Below are positions 36,757 to 47,300 of a stretch of 64,000 bases of DNA, piece by piece. Where the stretch lies: the NCBI RefSeq assembly GCF_002904335.1, contig NZ_PPHF01000129.1, forward strand, positions 62,001 through 126,000, written 5' to 3'. The position numbers were made by a program, and so were the translations under genes. The notes beneath the pieces are model-generated. The model saw only the letters and a program-made list of their open reading frames with translations, had not been told where the DNA came from and did not search any database. The first letter of the stretch is position 1; each line of letters starts with the position of its first letter. Origin of the DNA: Amycolatopsis sp. CA-126428 (lineage in GTDB: Bacteria; Actinomycetota; Actinomycetes; Mycobacteriales; Pseudonocardiaceae).

Positions 36757-36842
36757 CGGCAGTGCCGGAAGTACCGGCCGGTGAGATCACGACTAGAGTG
36801 GGGTTCGCAGGCTGGAATGCGGTAAGCGAAGGAGAGCGACAC

Positions 36843-37508
36843 ATGGAGAAGTTCGAGCAGCGGCCGGCCGCGGCGCCGTTCATGGCCGGCATCGGCCACC
36901 CGACCGCGTCCACCCCGGTGAGCGGCCTTTCCTGGGGCGACTCGCTCTACGACCGCCTCCTGGCTCAGCGGATCATCGTGCTCGGCCAGGAAGTGAACGA
37001 CGAAATCGGGAACAAGCTCTGCGCGCAGATGCTGTTGCTGGCCGCGGAAGATCCCAGCGCCGACATCGCGATGTACATCAACTCGCCGGGTGGTTCCATC
37101 ACCGCGGGAATGGCCATTTACGACACGATGAACCTGATTTCGTGCGACGTGGCCACGTACGCCATGGGAATGGCCGCGTCGATGGGCCAGTTCCTGCTCA
37201 CGGCCGGGCAGCCCGGAAAGCGTTACGCGCTGCCCAACGCGGAGATCCTCATGCACCAGCCCCTGGGTGGCGTCGGCGGCAGCGAGTCCGACATCGCGAT
37301 CCAGGCCGACCGGCTGCGCCGGATGAAGAAGCGCATGGCTTCGCTCATCGCCGAGCACAGCGGGCAGTCGCCCGAGCGGGTCATGCAGGACTCCGAGCGT
37401 GACCGCTGGTTCGGCGCGGACGAAGCCAAGGAGTACGGACTCGTCGACCACGTCATCACGCGCGCGTCCGACACGTCGGCGACCAACCCCACGCAGCCCG
37501 GACGCTGA
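36843..37508 (+). CDS. clpP: ATP-dependent Clp protease proteolytic subunit, catalytically intact
   Basis: A 221-residue ClpP with the whole catalytic triad: Ser113 (MAASMGQ), His138 (LMHQPLGG) and Asp187 (SERDRWF). The YINSPGGSITAGMAIYDTM block is also conserved. It would assemble into the tetradecameric barrel fed by ClpX or ClpC. The ATG at 36843 has GAAGGAGAG upstream. A second, degenerate clpP-like gene follows after 94 nt. Its location inside a biosynthetic cluster, away from clpX or tig, suggests a resistance paralogue rather than the housekeeping copy. This is inference from family precedent, where cluster-encoded ClpP protects producers of Clp-targeting compounds. Confidence 0.95.
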   Translation: MEKFEQRPAAAPFMAGIGHPTASTPVSGLSWGDSLYDRLLAQRIIVLGQEVNDEIGNKLCAQMLLLAAEDPSADIAMYINSPGGSITAGMAIYDTMNLISCDVATYAMGMAASMGQFLLTAGQPGKRYALPNAEILMHQPLGGVGGSESDIAIQADRLRRMKKRMASLIAEHSGQSPERVMQDSERDRWFGADEAKEYGLVDHVITRASDTSATNPTQPGR

Positions 37509-37602
37509 GCGAGTCACCTCCGGCGGTCCGGCCCGGCGGAGGTGACCGGCTGCGGGTCTGTCGAGACCATCGCCTGACGAGCGTCGGGAGGAGCGACGAC
37601 GA

Positions 37603-38178
37603 ATGTCTTTGCACAGCTGGGCGATGGACAAGCTGATGAGCGACATGTTCGACGACCGGACGATCATCATCAGCGGCGAGCTGGACAGAAGTGTCTCGAC
37701 GGCGGTGATCTCGCAGTTGTTGCTGTTGAACGCCACCGACCCCGACGAGGACGTCAACGTCTACATCGACAGCGCAGCCGGCTCCGTCTCAGCCGGGTTT
37801 GCGATCTGCGACATGATGAACTGGATCATGCCGGAAGTTTCCACCCTGGCCATCGGCGCAGTGGGGTCGGTGGCGGCCATGGTGCTGTGCAGCGGGGCGA
37901 TGGGCAAGAGGTACGCACTCCCGGGCTCGGACGTCGTCCTGCGCCTGCCCGGCCGCGAAGAAGGTCTCGCCGAGGAGCGCGTGAAGCCGTCGGCGGCTGC
38001 CCACGAGCGATGGGTCGGCGAAATGGTGCAGCTGCTCGCCGAGCGAACCGGGCAGCGCTCGGAGACCGTCGCCGCCGACCTCCGCAACCACCATCGCCTC
38101 TCGGCGGCCGGCTCGGTCGCCTACGGCATCGTGGACCAGGTGGTGGCCGGCCGAAAGTTCGCCCCCCAGTCGAACTGA
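37603..38178 (+). CDS. Degenerate ClpP-like protein lacking catalytic His and Asp
   Basis: 191 residues of clear ClpP fold (YIDSAAGSVSAGFAICDMM, GKRYALPGSDV, AYGIVDQV). The nucleophile position is retained as Ser89 in GAVGSVAAM. The catalytic histidine is replaced by Arg114 in VVLRLPG, and the aspartate position holds His163 or Asn162 in DLRNHHR, so it should not hydrolyse peptides. Ser89 to Arg114 has exactly the spacing of Ser113 to His138 in the neighbour. It is in an operon with the active clpP. It may form mixed rings that block inhibitor or activator binding, or act as a decoy. It converges with the LuxR-type gene at 31 bp. Confidence 0.9.
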   Translation: MSLHSWAMDKLMSDMFDDRTIIISGELDRSVSTAVISQLLLLNATDPDEDVNVYIDSAAGSVSAGFAICDMMNWIMPEVSTLAIGAVGSVAAMVLCSGAMGKRYALPGSDVVLRLPGREEGLAEERVKPSAAAHERWVGEMVQLLAERTGQRSETVAADLRNHHRLSAAGSVAYGIVDQVVAGRKFAPQSN

Positions 38179-38209
38179 CGGAGCTGTCCCGAACCCCCGG
38201 CAGCTCGGA

Positions 38210-38980
38210 TCAATCGCTCAGCAGGCCGTCACGGATGGCGTAGGCCACGGCGAGAGTCCGGTTCGGGCAGTTCAGCTTGGCCAGGAGGTTCGCCACATGA
38301 CGCTTGGCTCCGTGCACCGAAATGCCGAGCCGGCGGCCGATCTGCTTGTTGCTCATCCCTTCGGCCAGCAGGCCGAGAGCTTGCCGCTCGCGCGGGGTGA
38401 GGCGGAAGTCGGTCGTTCGCGGCTGGCCCTGCCGGCGAAGCTCCGCGAAGAGCTTCCTGGCCAGCGAGGACGGCAGAGCCATGTCCCCACGCTGCAACCT
38501 CAGCAGAGTGTCCTCGAGCGTCTTCGGGTCGACCGCGGATTCCAGGAGGAATCCCTCGGCCGGCAGCGTCGCCGCTTGAGCGACCGCATCGTCGCTGATG
38601 TCCCGCAGCATGGCCACCGTTTTCACGCCGCGTCTCGCCGCTACCACGGCAACCTGCTCGAACTCGTCCAGGGCGTCGGCGGAGAGGAGAACGATGTCGA
38701 AGGTCCGGTTTTCCAGGAGGGTCACCGCCTCACGGAAACTCGCGCACCCGTGAACGGCCTTGACCGGGGAAAGGCTGCGCAGCATGTACGTGAGGCCCCA
38801 CCTCGAGACGCCGTTCGGAAGCGCCACCAGTACCGAGAGTTCGACATCGCGCAATCGGGCGACACCTTCCACACCACGGTCTTGAGCCGCGGAGCTCTGT
38901 CCGTTTCTCACTTCAACAGCTCCCAGAGTCGCTTTGCCGGCTTCGCGCGGAACGCTACGACAGGCCACTGATTCCCCCAT
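38210..38980 (-). CDS. LuxR/NarL-family transcriptional regulator with atypical receiver
   Basis: 256 residues. The C-terminal helix-turn-helix is clear: LTPRERQALGLLAEGMSNKQ, then IGRRLGISVHGAKRHVANLL. The N-terminal half (about 45-160) resembles a receiver domain, but the position of the phosphorylated aspartate appears to be Ser in DIVLLSADAL. No sensor kinase lies nearby. It is therefore probably controlled by ligand, by its own level or by a non-phosphorylation mechanism. It follows the NRPS operon terminator and likely regulates the cluster. The ATG at 38980 has GGGGAA close upstream. Confidence 0.88.
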   Translation of the reverse strand: MGESVACRSVPREAGKATLGAVEVRNGQSSAAQDRGVEGVARLRDVELSVLVALPNGVSRWGLTYMLRSLSPVKAVHGCASFREAVTLLENRTFDIVLLSADALDEFEQVAVVAARRGVKTVAMLRDISDDAVAQAATLPAEGFLLESAVDPKTLEDTLLRLQRGDMALPSSLARKLFAELRRQGQPRTTDFRLTPRERQALGLLAEGMSNKQIGRRLGISVHGAKRHVANLLAKLNCPNRTLAVAYAIRDGLLSD

Positions 38981-39002
38981 TTCCCCGGTCGGGCGCGATG
39001 CC

Positions 39003-39043
39003 CGCCTCCGCTGTCCGTCCTAAGAGGACGGACAGCGGAGGCG
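39003..39043. terminator. Perfect 19-bp hairpin terminator
   Basis: A perfect inverted repeat, 39003-39021 pairing with 39025-39043, with an AAG loop. It lies between the methyltransferase stop at 39083 and the regulator start at 38980, both on the minus strand. It should end the 16.6-kb NRPS operon and insulate the regulator gene. No T-run follows, as usual in high-GC actinomycetes. Confidence 0.85.
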
Positions 39044-39082
39044 ACGCCGGTCTTCGCACTGTGATACCGGCCCGGGCCTTTG

Positions 39083-40147
39083 TCAAGCCCGGTCCGGCGA
39101 TGCCGCGGGCTTGCGGGCCCGGATGATGACGTCGAACAACCCGGGGTACTGCCGATCCACCGTCTCGAAACCCGCTTCGGTGTACCACTCCTCGAATTCC
39201 GCCGTCGTGTAGGAACGTCCTTCGGGTGAGGCGACCACGTGGACGTAGGCCGACATCCACGCGGCGTGCGCCGGGCCGGTCTCGTCGTCGTTCTGGGCGC
39301 AGGCGACGATCACCAGGTGACCGCCGGGCTCCAGCGCCCGGTAGGCCTTCTCGAACAGCCCGCGGACGCGCTCGGGGGACCAGATCTCGAGGAACCGCGA
39401 GAACACGACGCAGTCGTGCCCGTCGGGGAACTCGTCCTGCATGATGTCGGTCCCGACGGCCTGGACGCGTTCGGACAGGCCCGCTTCGGCGATCCGGTCG
39501 GTCGCCAGCTTCGCCACGTTCGGCAGGTCGAGGATGGTCGCCTTCAGCCGGGGCCACCGCTGGGCGAAGCTGATCGCGTTGGTCCCGGTTCCCCCGCCGA
39601 CGTCCAGGACCTGCCGGTAGGACGAGAAGTCGACGGCGTCGGTCAGGTCCTGGACCACCGCGCGGCCGTGGTGCTCCATCATAGCGGTGAACGCCGTCTC
39701 GAGGTTCTTGTCTTCGGCGAGCAGCTCGTAGAGCGTGGTCGCGGAGGACCCGGCGAGCAGCTCGCGCTGCAGGCCCGCGTTTTCGTCGTGGGCCAGCGAT
39801 TCGTAGAGCCAGCCCATCGGCCGGTACAGCATCTCCTGGGTGTAGCGGATGATGACCGGCATGAAGCCGTCCGGGTCGTCCGCGACCAGCTCGGTCGTGG
39901 CGGTGTTGTGGTAGCCGTCGCCGCTCTTGCGCACGAGTTCGAACGCGCAGCACCCCAGCAGCAGGACGTGCCCGGCACGGTCCGCCAACCCCAGCGCGTC
40001 CGCGATCTCCTCCCGGGTGCTGCCGGGCCGCTCCTTCAACAGGGTGAACAGTCCCAGGCGCATGGCCGCCTGCAGAAACGGGAACCGGAAGCTGGTGTAG
40101 ACCAGCGAACGCAGCTCTTCCATCGCGCCTGCCGACACGTCGGTCAT
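39083..40147 (-). CDS. SAM-dependent O-methyltransferase (acetylserotonin/COMT type)
   Basis: 354 residues. The N-terminal helical dimerisation/winged-helix part (YTSFRFPFLQAAMRLGLFTLL) is followed by the Rossmann-type SAM site VLDVGGGTGTNA near 190 and the family's later DILDLPNV-like and VFSRFLEIW blocks. The catalytic base usual in plant members (His in the NxxHD region) is not obvious, which is common in bacterial relatives. It is the last gene of the minus operon, 10 nt after the FAD monooxygenase, suggesting hydroxylation followed by methylation of the product. Confidence 0.9.
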   Translation of the reverse strand: MTDVSAGAMEELRSLVYTSFRFPFLQAAMRLGLFTLLKERPGSTREEIADALGLADRAGHVLLLGCCAFELVRKSGDGYHNTATTELVADDPDGFMPVIIRYTQEMLYRPMGWLYESLAHDENAGLQRELLAGSSATTLYELLAEDKNLETAFTAMMEHHGRAVVQDLTDAVDFSSYRQVLDVGGGTGTNAISFAQRWPRLKATILDLPNVAKLATDRIAEAGLSERVQAVGTDIMQDEFPDGHDCVVFSRFLEIWSPERVRGLFEKAYRALEPGGHLVIVACAQNDDETGPAHAAWMSAYVHVVASPEGRSYTTAEFEEWYTEAGFETVDRQYPGLFDVIIRARKPAASPDRA

Positions 40148-40157
40148 GGTGCTCCTT

Positions 40158-41357
40158 TCACGCTTTCGGGGATCCGGCTTCCGGCCGGAAGACCTTGGTG
40201 GTCGTGAACTCCAGCAGCGACCGGTTCCGCCGGTCGATGGCCGCCCGGGGCAGGCACCGGAAGTACGCGTTTCGCAGCGCGACCCGCAACGGCCCCTCCC
40301 ACTGCTCCATCTTCGACATGGCGTACGCCAGTTCGACCATCCGGCGGGTGCGCGGCCTGCGCTCGTCCTCGTAGCCGCGCAACGCCGTCACGACGTCGTC
40401 GGCGCCTGCGAGGTGGTGGGCCAGCACCGCCGCGTCCTCCATGGCGAGACCCGCACCCTGACCGAGCGACGCCAGCACGGGGTGGGCGGCGTCGCCGAGC
40501 AGGGTCACCCGGCCGCGGCCCCACCGCTCGAGGAACGGGCGGTCCCGGGCCGGCACGACGAGGATCTCGTCCTCGGCCGTGGCCTCGATCACCCTGGCGA
40601 TCTCGGGTGCCCACCCGGCAAAGGTTTCCAGCACGTCGTCGCGGCACCCGCGCCAGCCACGCGCGACCGACGGCGGCACGTTCTTGGTGCCCCACCAGTA
40701 GATGCGACCGGAGCCGATGTTCGCGACGCCGAACCGCTTGCCGCTGCCCCAGTAGTGCGCGCCGTAGGCGTGCGGGAACTTGGGGTCCGTGTGGACCGGG
40801 GTGGCGAACCAGCAGACACAGCCCGGTTCGCGGGGCGACTCCGGCCCGACGAGCCCGCGGCGCACCGCGGAGTCGAACCCGTCCGCGCCGACGAGCAGAT
40901 CACCGCGCACCGAGCGACCGTCCGCGAGGTGCAGTGTCACCCCGTCGTCGTCAGCGTCGAAGCCGGTGGCCGCCGCGTCCAGCGCGATCGGGGTGTCCGC
41001 CACCGCGTCCAGGAGCACGCGTTGCAGGTCGGTGCGGTGGATGCCGTAGCTGTGCGCCCCCAGCCGCTCGGTGAGCTCCCGGAACCGCAGCGTCTTGATC
41101 GGCTTCCCCCGGGTGGTGACGAAGTGCAGGTCCGCCAGGATCGCCGCGTGTGCCCCGAAATCCGGGTCGAGACCGAGAGTGCGCAACGCGAGCACGGCGT
41201 TGGACATCAGGGACAGGGCTCCCCCGGCGGGCTTCAGCTCCTTTGCTCGCTCGTAGATCTCGACCTCGATGCCGACCTGCCGCAGGGTCGCGGCCGCGGT
41301 CAGGCCACCGATGCCGGCGCCCGCGATGATCGCCTTGACCGGCGTGTGAGTGGTCAT
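40158..41357 (-). CDS. FAD-dependent monooxygenase (group A aromatic-hydroxylase type)
   Basis: 399 residues. It has the N-terminal dinucleotide motif GAGIGGLT, the DGFDSAVR segment and the GDAAHP motif that contacts FAD and NAD(P)H. It is a self-contained single-component hydroxylase or Baeyer-Villiger-like enzyme of the salicylate/6-hydroxynicotinate hydroxylase group. Its ATG overlaps the NRPS stop (ATGA), so it is translationally coupled and probably oxidises the NRPS product. The substrate is unknown. Confidence 0.92.
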   Translation of the reverse strand: MTTHTPVKAIIAGAGIGGLTAAATLRQVGIEVEIYERAKELKPAGGALSLMSNAVLALRTLGLDPDFGAHAAILADLHFVTTRGKPIKTLRFRELTERLGAHSYGIHRTDLQRVLLDAVADTPIALDAAATGFDADDDGVTLHLADGRSVRGDLLVGADGFDSAVRRGLVGPESPREPGCVCWFATPVHTDPKFPHAYGAHYWGSGKRFGVANIGSGRIYWWGTKNVPPSVARGWRGCRDDVLETFAGWAPEIARVIEATAEDEILVVPARDRPFLERWGRGRVTLLGDAAHPVLASLGQGAGLAMEDAAVLAHHLAGADDVVTALRGYEDERRPRTRRMVELAYAMSKMEQWEGPLRVALRNAYFRCLPRAAIDRRNRSLLEFTTTKVFRPEAGSPKA

Positions 41358-44300
41358 GTGGTGACTCCTCCGACGGGGCGTGAATGCCGCAGGACGGCGG
41401 TGACGGCGCCGGCGACGGCACGCACGTTCGGCTCGTCCATCAGGGTGAGGTGATCGCCCGGGACCGGGACGACGTCGACTTTCCCGGTGGTGAAGCCGGC
41501 CCAGCCGTTGGCCGGGTCCTGGTGGGCCGTGCGCCTGCCGTGCATCGGCAGCAACGCCGCGGGCAGCGGCTGTTCGGCGCGCAGCAGGGTCAGGTCCAGA
41601 TCGGCGACACCGGGCCGGTAGGCGACCAGCGCGGCCCAGTTCGCCTGGTACACCTCGAAGAGCCGGCGCACGGTGACGCGGGCCGCGGCGAGCGGCAGGA
41701 TGCCCGCCGCCGTGGCGTGCTCGGCGATGAGGTCGAACTTCTCGTCGCGCGAAAGGTGAGCCGGGATCGGCTCGACGCGCGCGCTCGCGCCCGCGTCGGC
41801 CCAGATCAGCTCCCAGTAGAACCATTCCAGCAACGCGTCCGGGGCGGGGTCGGGCGCCCGTCGTTCCGGCGGCTCCGGGGCGATCGCGTCGACGATCACG
41901 AGGTGCTCGACGGTCTCCCCCGCCGCGCGCAGCTGCCGTGCCATCTCGAAGGCGACGAACCCGCCGAACGACCAGCCCGCGATCCGGTACGGCCCTTCGG
42001 GCTGGACCCGCCGCACCGCGTCCACATAGGACCGGGTCAGGTCGGCCATGGTGGCCAGCGGGCGGGTGCCCGGGGCCGCCCCAGCCGCCTGCAGGGCGTA
42101 CACCGGCTGGTCGCCGGGCAGGTGCCGGGCCAGCCGCACGTAGCAGAGCACGTTGCCGCCCAACGGGTGCACCAGGTGCAGCGGCGGCCGGGCACCACCG
42201 GGCCGGATCGGCACGAGCGGGTCGAACGCGCGCGGCACGGCGCCGGCGTCGATCCGCCGGGCGAGTTCGGCGACGGTGGGCGCGGACACGAACGCCGCCA
42301 GCGGCAAGGGGACGCCGAACGCCTTCTCGATCAGCACGATCAGCCGCATCGCGGTGAGCGAAGTGCCGCCCGCGGCGAAGAAGTCCTCGTGCACACCGAT
42401 CGCGGACCGGCCGAGCAGGCCCGACACGAGGTCGGCGAGCAGCCGTTCCCGCTCGTCGCGCGGTGGCGTCACCTCGGTCGTGGTTCGCTCGGCGAGCGGC
42501 ATCGAGCGAAGCGCCGCGTCGTCGCGCTTGCCGCTCGGGGTGATCGGCAGGGCGGGCAGCCACGTGAAGTACGACGGCACCAGGTGCTCCGGCAGCGACG
42601 CGCGCAGCCGGGCCCGGACCTCGCCGAGGTCCACCGACCCGGAGTCACCGACCAGGAAGGCCGCGAGGAACGCGTCACCGGCGTCGCGGCGGCGGGCCAC
42701 CACGGCCACCTCCCGGATGCCGGGGTGGTCTTCGGCCAGCGCCAGCACCGCGAACTCGACCTCCGCCGGCTCCACCCGGAACCCGCGCACCTTGACCTGG
42801 CTGTCCGCGCGGCCCAGGTACACGAGGGTGCCGTCGGGCAGCACGCGAGCGAGGTCGCCCACCCGGTACAACCGCATCCCGGGACGCCACGGGTGCGCCA
42901 CGAACGCCTTGCCGGTCAGCTCCGGCTGCCCCCGGTAGCCGTGCGCCAGCCCGGCTCCGCCGACGTACACCTCGCCCACCGCGCCCGCGGGGACCGGGTG
43001 CCGCGCGTCGTCGAGCACGTGCACCTCGAGGTAACCGACCGGGGGGCCGATCGGCGGCAGGGCGGGGAACCCGGCCGGGTCGCCGGTCATCGTGAACTTG
43101 GTGACGAGGTGGGTTTCCGTCGGGCCGTACTGGTTCTCCAGCACCGTGCCCGGACGCTGGGCGCACAGCCAGCGGATTTCGTCCGTCACCCGCAGCTGCT
43201 CGCCCGAGGAGACGATCACCCGCAGAGCGCGCGGCCGGATGCACAGCAGCCGGGCGGTCTCGGCGAGCTGCTGCAGTGCGACGTAGGGGACGAAGATCCG
43301 TTCGACCTCTTCGCGGTCCATCAGCCGGGCGAGCGTCGCCGGGTCGCGCCGGTGCTCCGGCGTGATCAGCTGGAGCGTGCCCCCGCCGCCGAGCGTCGCG
43401 AAAATCTCCTGGAAGGCCACGTCGAAGCTCAGCGGGGCGAACTGCAGGGTCTTCCCGCCGAGCGCACTGGCGGCCGCCCCCTCCGGCCCGAGCTGCCACT
43501 CCAGGTAGTGGGCGAAGGGCCGGTGCGGCAGCTCCACCCCTTTCGGCAGGCCCGTCGAGCCGGAGGTGAACAGGATGCACGCGGTGTCCTCGAGCGAGAC
43601 CTCCGGCCACGGCGAGGTGGCGGCGCCCGGCCGGTCGCCGACCGAGCCGATCGGCAGGACCAGGTCCCGGTCGTCGATCAGGTCCGCGTGCCGGTCGTGG
43701 ACGAGCACGTACCGCGGGCCGGCGACCTCGATCATCAGGGTCAGCCGCTCTTTCGGGTAGCCGACGTCGAGCGGCACGCAGGCGGCGCCGGTCTTCACCA
43801 CGCCCAGCACCGCGGCGATCATCTCGGGAGACCGGTCCATGGCGATCCCGACGCACCCGGTGCGGTCCACGCCGCGGGCGAGCAGCCCGCCGGCGATCCG
43901 GTCGACCTCCTCGCCGAGCCTTCGGTAGGTCCACCGCTGCTCGTCCGAGGCCACCGCGATCGCGTCGGGCACCCGCTCGATGTGGCAGGCGAGCCGGTCG
44001 AGCACGTGCCGCGGCGGCATTTCCGGTGGCGGGACGAAGCGCGGTGGCCCGGCCAGGAACCGGAAGTCCGGCGCTTCCCCGGGTGCTTCCACCGTGCGGC
44101 GCAGAATGCCCAGGTAGGTGCGCGCGATCAGGTCCACCTGCGACGGCGTGAACCCGCGGCCGGGATCGACCCGCAGCCGCGGCCGCCGGTCGACCGGGCT
44201 CGTGACGAGGTGCACGATCAGCGCGAAGTTGCTCTCCTCGAACGCCTGCACGTCGAGCAGCTCGATCTCCGGCGCGGCGAGCACCGGCGCCAGCACGTGC

Positions 44301-47300
44301 AGATCGACGTAGTTGAAGCCGGTCTCCAGCACCGTGTCGCCGCCGCGGTCGTCCTGGATCGCGCTCAGGGGGTAACGCCGGTACGGGTACGCCGCACGCT
44401 CCTGGCGCAGCACTTCGCGCACTACGCCGAGGCGGCTGTCCTGCTCCCCGGTGAGCCGAATCGGCATGGTGTTGAGGAACAGGCCCGTGCTGCGGTCCGC
44501 GCCGGTGACCTCCGGCCGGCCGTGGGTGAACAGACCGGTGGTGACGTCGGCCGCGCCCGCGAGCAGGCGCAGCGTCAGGCAGTGCGCGGTCAGGTAGACC
44601 GAGCGCGCCGGGACGCCGTGTTCGGCGGCGAAGCCACGCACGGCCTCGGCCAGGCCGTCGGGCAGGTCGAACCACCGCACCGGCGTCCGGGCGGCCCGGG
44701 GTGGCTCGTGCGGCGCGTACGGGTCAAGCTGCAGCAGCGTCGCGCCGTCCAGCGCCGTCCGCCAGAACTGCCGCGCCCGCTCGTCGGCCCGCGCGCGGCG
44801 CTCCTCGAGCACGTGCCAGGCGGGCGAAGGCGGCTCGCCGGCGGGCACCGGCTCGACGTCCGCGCCCAGCCCGCACAGGTAGTCCCGGCACAGCTCGGCG
44901 ATCAGCGTGCCTGCGCTCCAGCCGTCGAGGAGGGCGTGGTGGAAGCTGAACACCACGTCCACTGTGGACTGACGGACGAACACGCCGAAGTGGTACAACG
45001 GCGCCTCGTGGAAGGCGTAGTCGTGGAAGCGGCGCTCCTCGATGTGCTCCCGCACGGCCGCTTCGGCCTGGTCCCCGCCCGCCGCCCGCAGGTCGGCCAC
45101 CGAGAGCGCGCCCTCGACCGCGGGCCACACCACCTGCAGCGGCTCGGCGAACCCGACGAGGTCGTAGGAGGTGCGCAGCACCGGGTGCCGCCGCACCAGC
45201 CTGCCGAACGCCCAGCGCAACGCCGCCTCGTCCCAGTCGACGGCGAAGGTGTAGCGGAACACGTCGCGGTACACCGCGGAACCCTCGTCCTCGCGGCTGT
45301 GGAACAGCACGCCGAGCTGCATCGGCGTGACGGGGTACGCGTCCTGCGCGCCGGACAGGCGCGCCCGGTCCGCTTCGGGCACCAGCGCGAACGGAGCCAG
45401 TTCCGCGAGCTCGGCCGCCTCGGCCCGCGTGGCGAAGGGGGCGAGCTCCGCGATCGTCGGATGCGCCACCAGGTCCGCCAGCGTCACGGTGAGTCCGCGC
45501 CGCGCCGCACCGGCCCGCACCCGGAGCATGAGGATGGAGTCACCGCCGAGCGCGTAGTAGTCGTCGTGCACGCCGACTTCGCGGACGCGGAGAACATCGG
45601 CCCAGACCTCGGCGAGCACCGCCTCCACGTCGGTGCGCGGCGCCGGACCGGTCGCCGCCCGGCCGACGTCGGGCAGCGCCCGGCGGTCGGCCTTCCCATG
45701 GGCGGTCAGCGGGATCTTTTCCACGCGGGCGAACCGGGCGGGGACCAGGTAGCCGGGCAGCACCCGCGCGAGTCGCGCGCGCAGGTGGACCGGGTCGATC
45801 TCCTCCGAGGCGACGTAGTAGCCGACGAGGTACACGCCCAGCTCGGGCGAGCGGTGGTCGACCACCACGGCGTCGCGCACCCCGGGCAGCTCCGCGAGCC
45901 GCTGGGCGGCTTCGCCGGGCTCCACCCGGTTGCCGCGCACCTTGACCTGGTCGTCGGTGCGGCCGAGGTACTCGAACGTGCCGTCGGCGAGCCGCCGGGC
46001 GAGGTCGCCGGTGCGGTACATCCGCGCGCCCGGCACGAACGGGTCGGCGACGAACTTCTCCCGGGTCAGCTCGTCGCGGCCGAGGTAGCCCCGGGCCACG
46101 CCGACGCCCGCGACGTGCAGCTCCCCCGGCACGCCGGCCGGCTGCGGCAGGTCGTCGCGGCCGAGCACGTAGAGCCGGGTGTTGTCGATCGGGCGGCCGA
46201 TCGGGACGCGCCGCACCGGCCCGGCCGGGCAGTCGAAGTACGAGACGTCGATCGTCGTCTCCGTCGGGCCGTACAGGTTCACCAGCTCGGCCGTGCCGGC
46301 GAACAGCTCGTGGAACCGGTTGACCTGCGACGGCGGCAGCGCCTCGCCGCTGCAGAACACCCGGCGCAGCGACGCCGGCCGGCCGCGGGCCGCGACCGTC
46401 TCCAGGAACGGCCCGAACAGCGACGGCACGAAGTGCACGACCGTGACCCGCTCCCGCTCGACGACGTCCAGGACGACCTCGGGGTCACCCTCGGCGCCGG
46501 GCGGGAGCAGCGCGAGCCGGGCCCCGGTGAACGACCACCAGAACAGCTCCCACACCGAGACGTCGAACGACGCGGGTGTCTTCTGCAGCAGCACGTCACC
46601 GTCCTCGATCGGGTAGCGCCGCTGCATCCAGTGCAACCGGTTGACCACCGAGCGGTGCTCGATCAGCACGCCCTTCGGCCGGCCCGTCGTCCCGGAGGTG
46701 TAGATGACGTAGGCGAGGTCGTCCGCGGTGGCTAGCGGGGCCGGCCGGGTGTCCGGGCCGTCGAGCCGGGTGCCGACGTGCCGCACCCGCGCGGTGGTCC
46801 CGGCCGGCGCCGGCCGGTCCGGCGAGGTGAGGACGACCTTGGCCCCGCTGTCGTGCAGGATGAAGCGGAGGCGTTCGACCGGGTGGGCCGGCTCGACCGG
46901 CAGGTAGCAGCCACCGGCCTTCAGCACGGCCAGCAGCGCCACCGGCAGCAGCGGGCCGCGGTCCAGCAGGACGGCGACCGCGTCGCCCGGGCCGACGCCG
47001 TCGGCCCGCAGGGCATGGGCGAGCCGGTTCGCCTCGGCGTCGAGCCGCGCGAAGGTCAGCGGGGTGGCACCACCGGCGGGCACCACCGCGACGCGGCCGG
47101 GGGTCCGGGCCGCCTGCGCTTCGAACAGCCCGTGCAGCGTCGCTTCCCCGGGGAACGCCGCCTCCGTCGCGTTGCCGCCGTACACCACTTCGTGCCGCTC
47201 GTCATCGTCCATCAGCGACAGCTCGCGCAGCGGCCGGTCCGGCTCGCGCACCATCGCCGTCACCAGGGTGCGCAGGTGCCGCGCCGGCGCTTCGACCGGG

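Noticed and set aside
36843..38178. Housekeeping clpP1P2 operon.
   Set aside because: The second subunit lacks His and Asp of the triad, and no clpX, tig or other chaperone gene adjoins; a resistance role fits better but is not proven.
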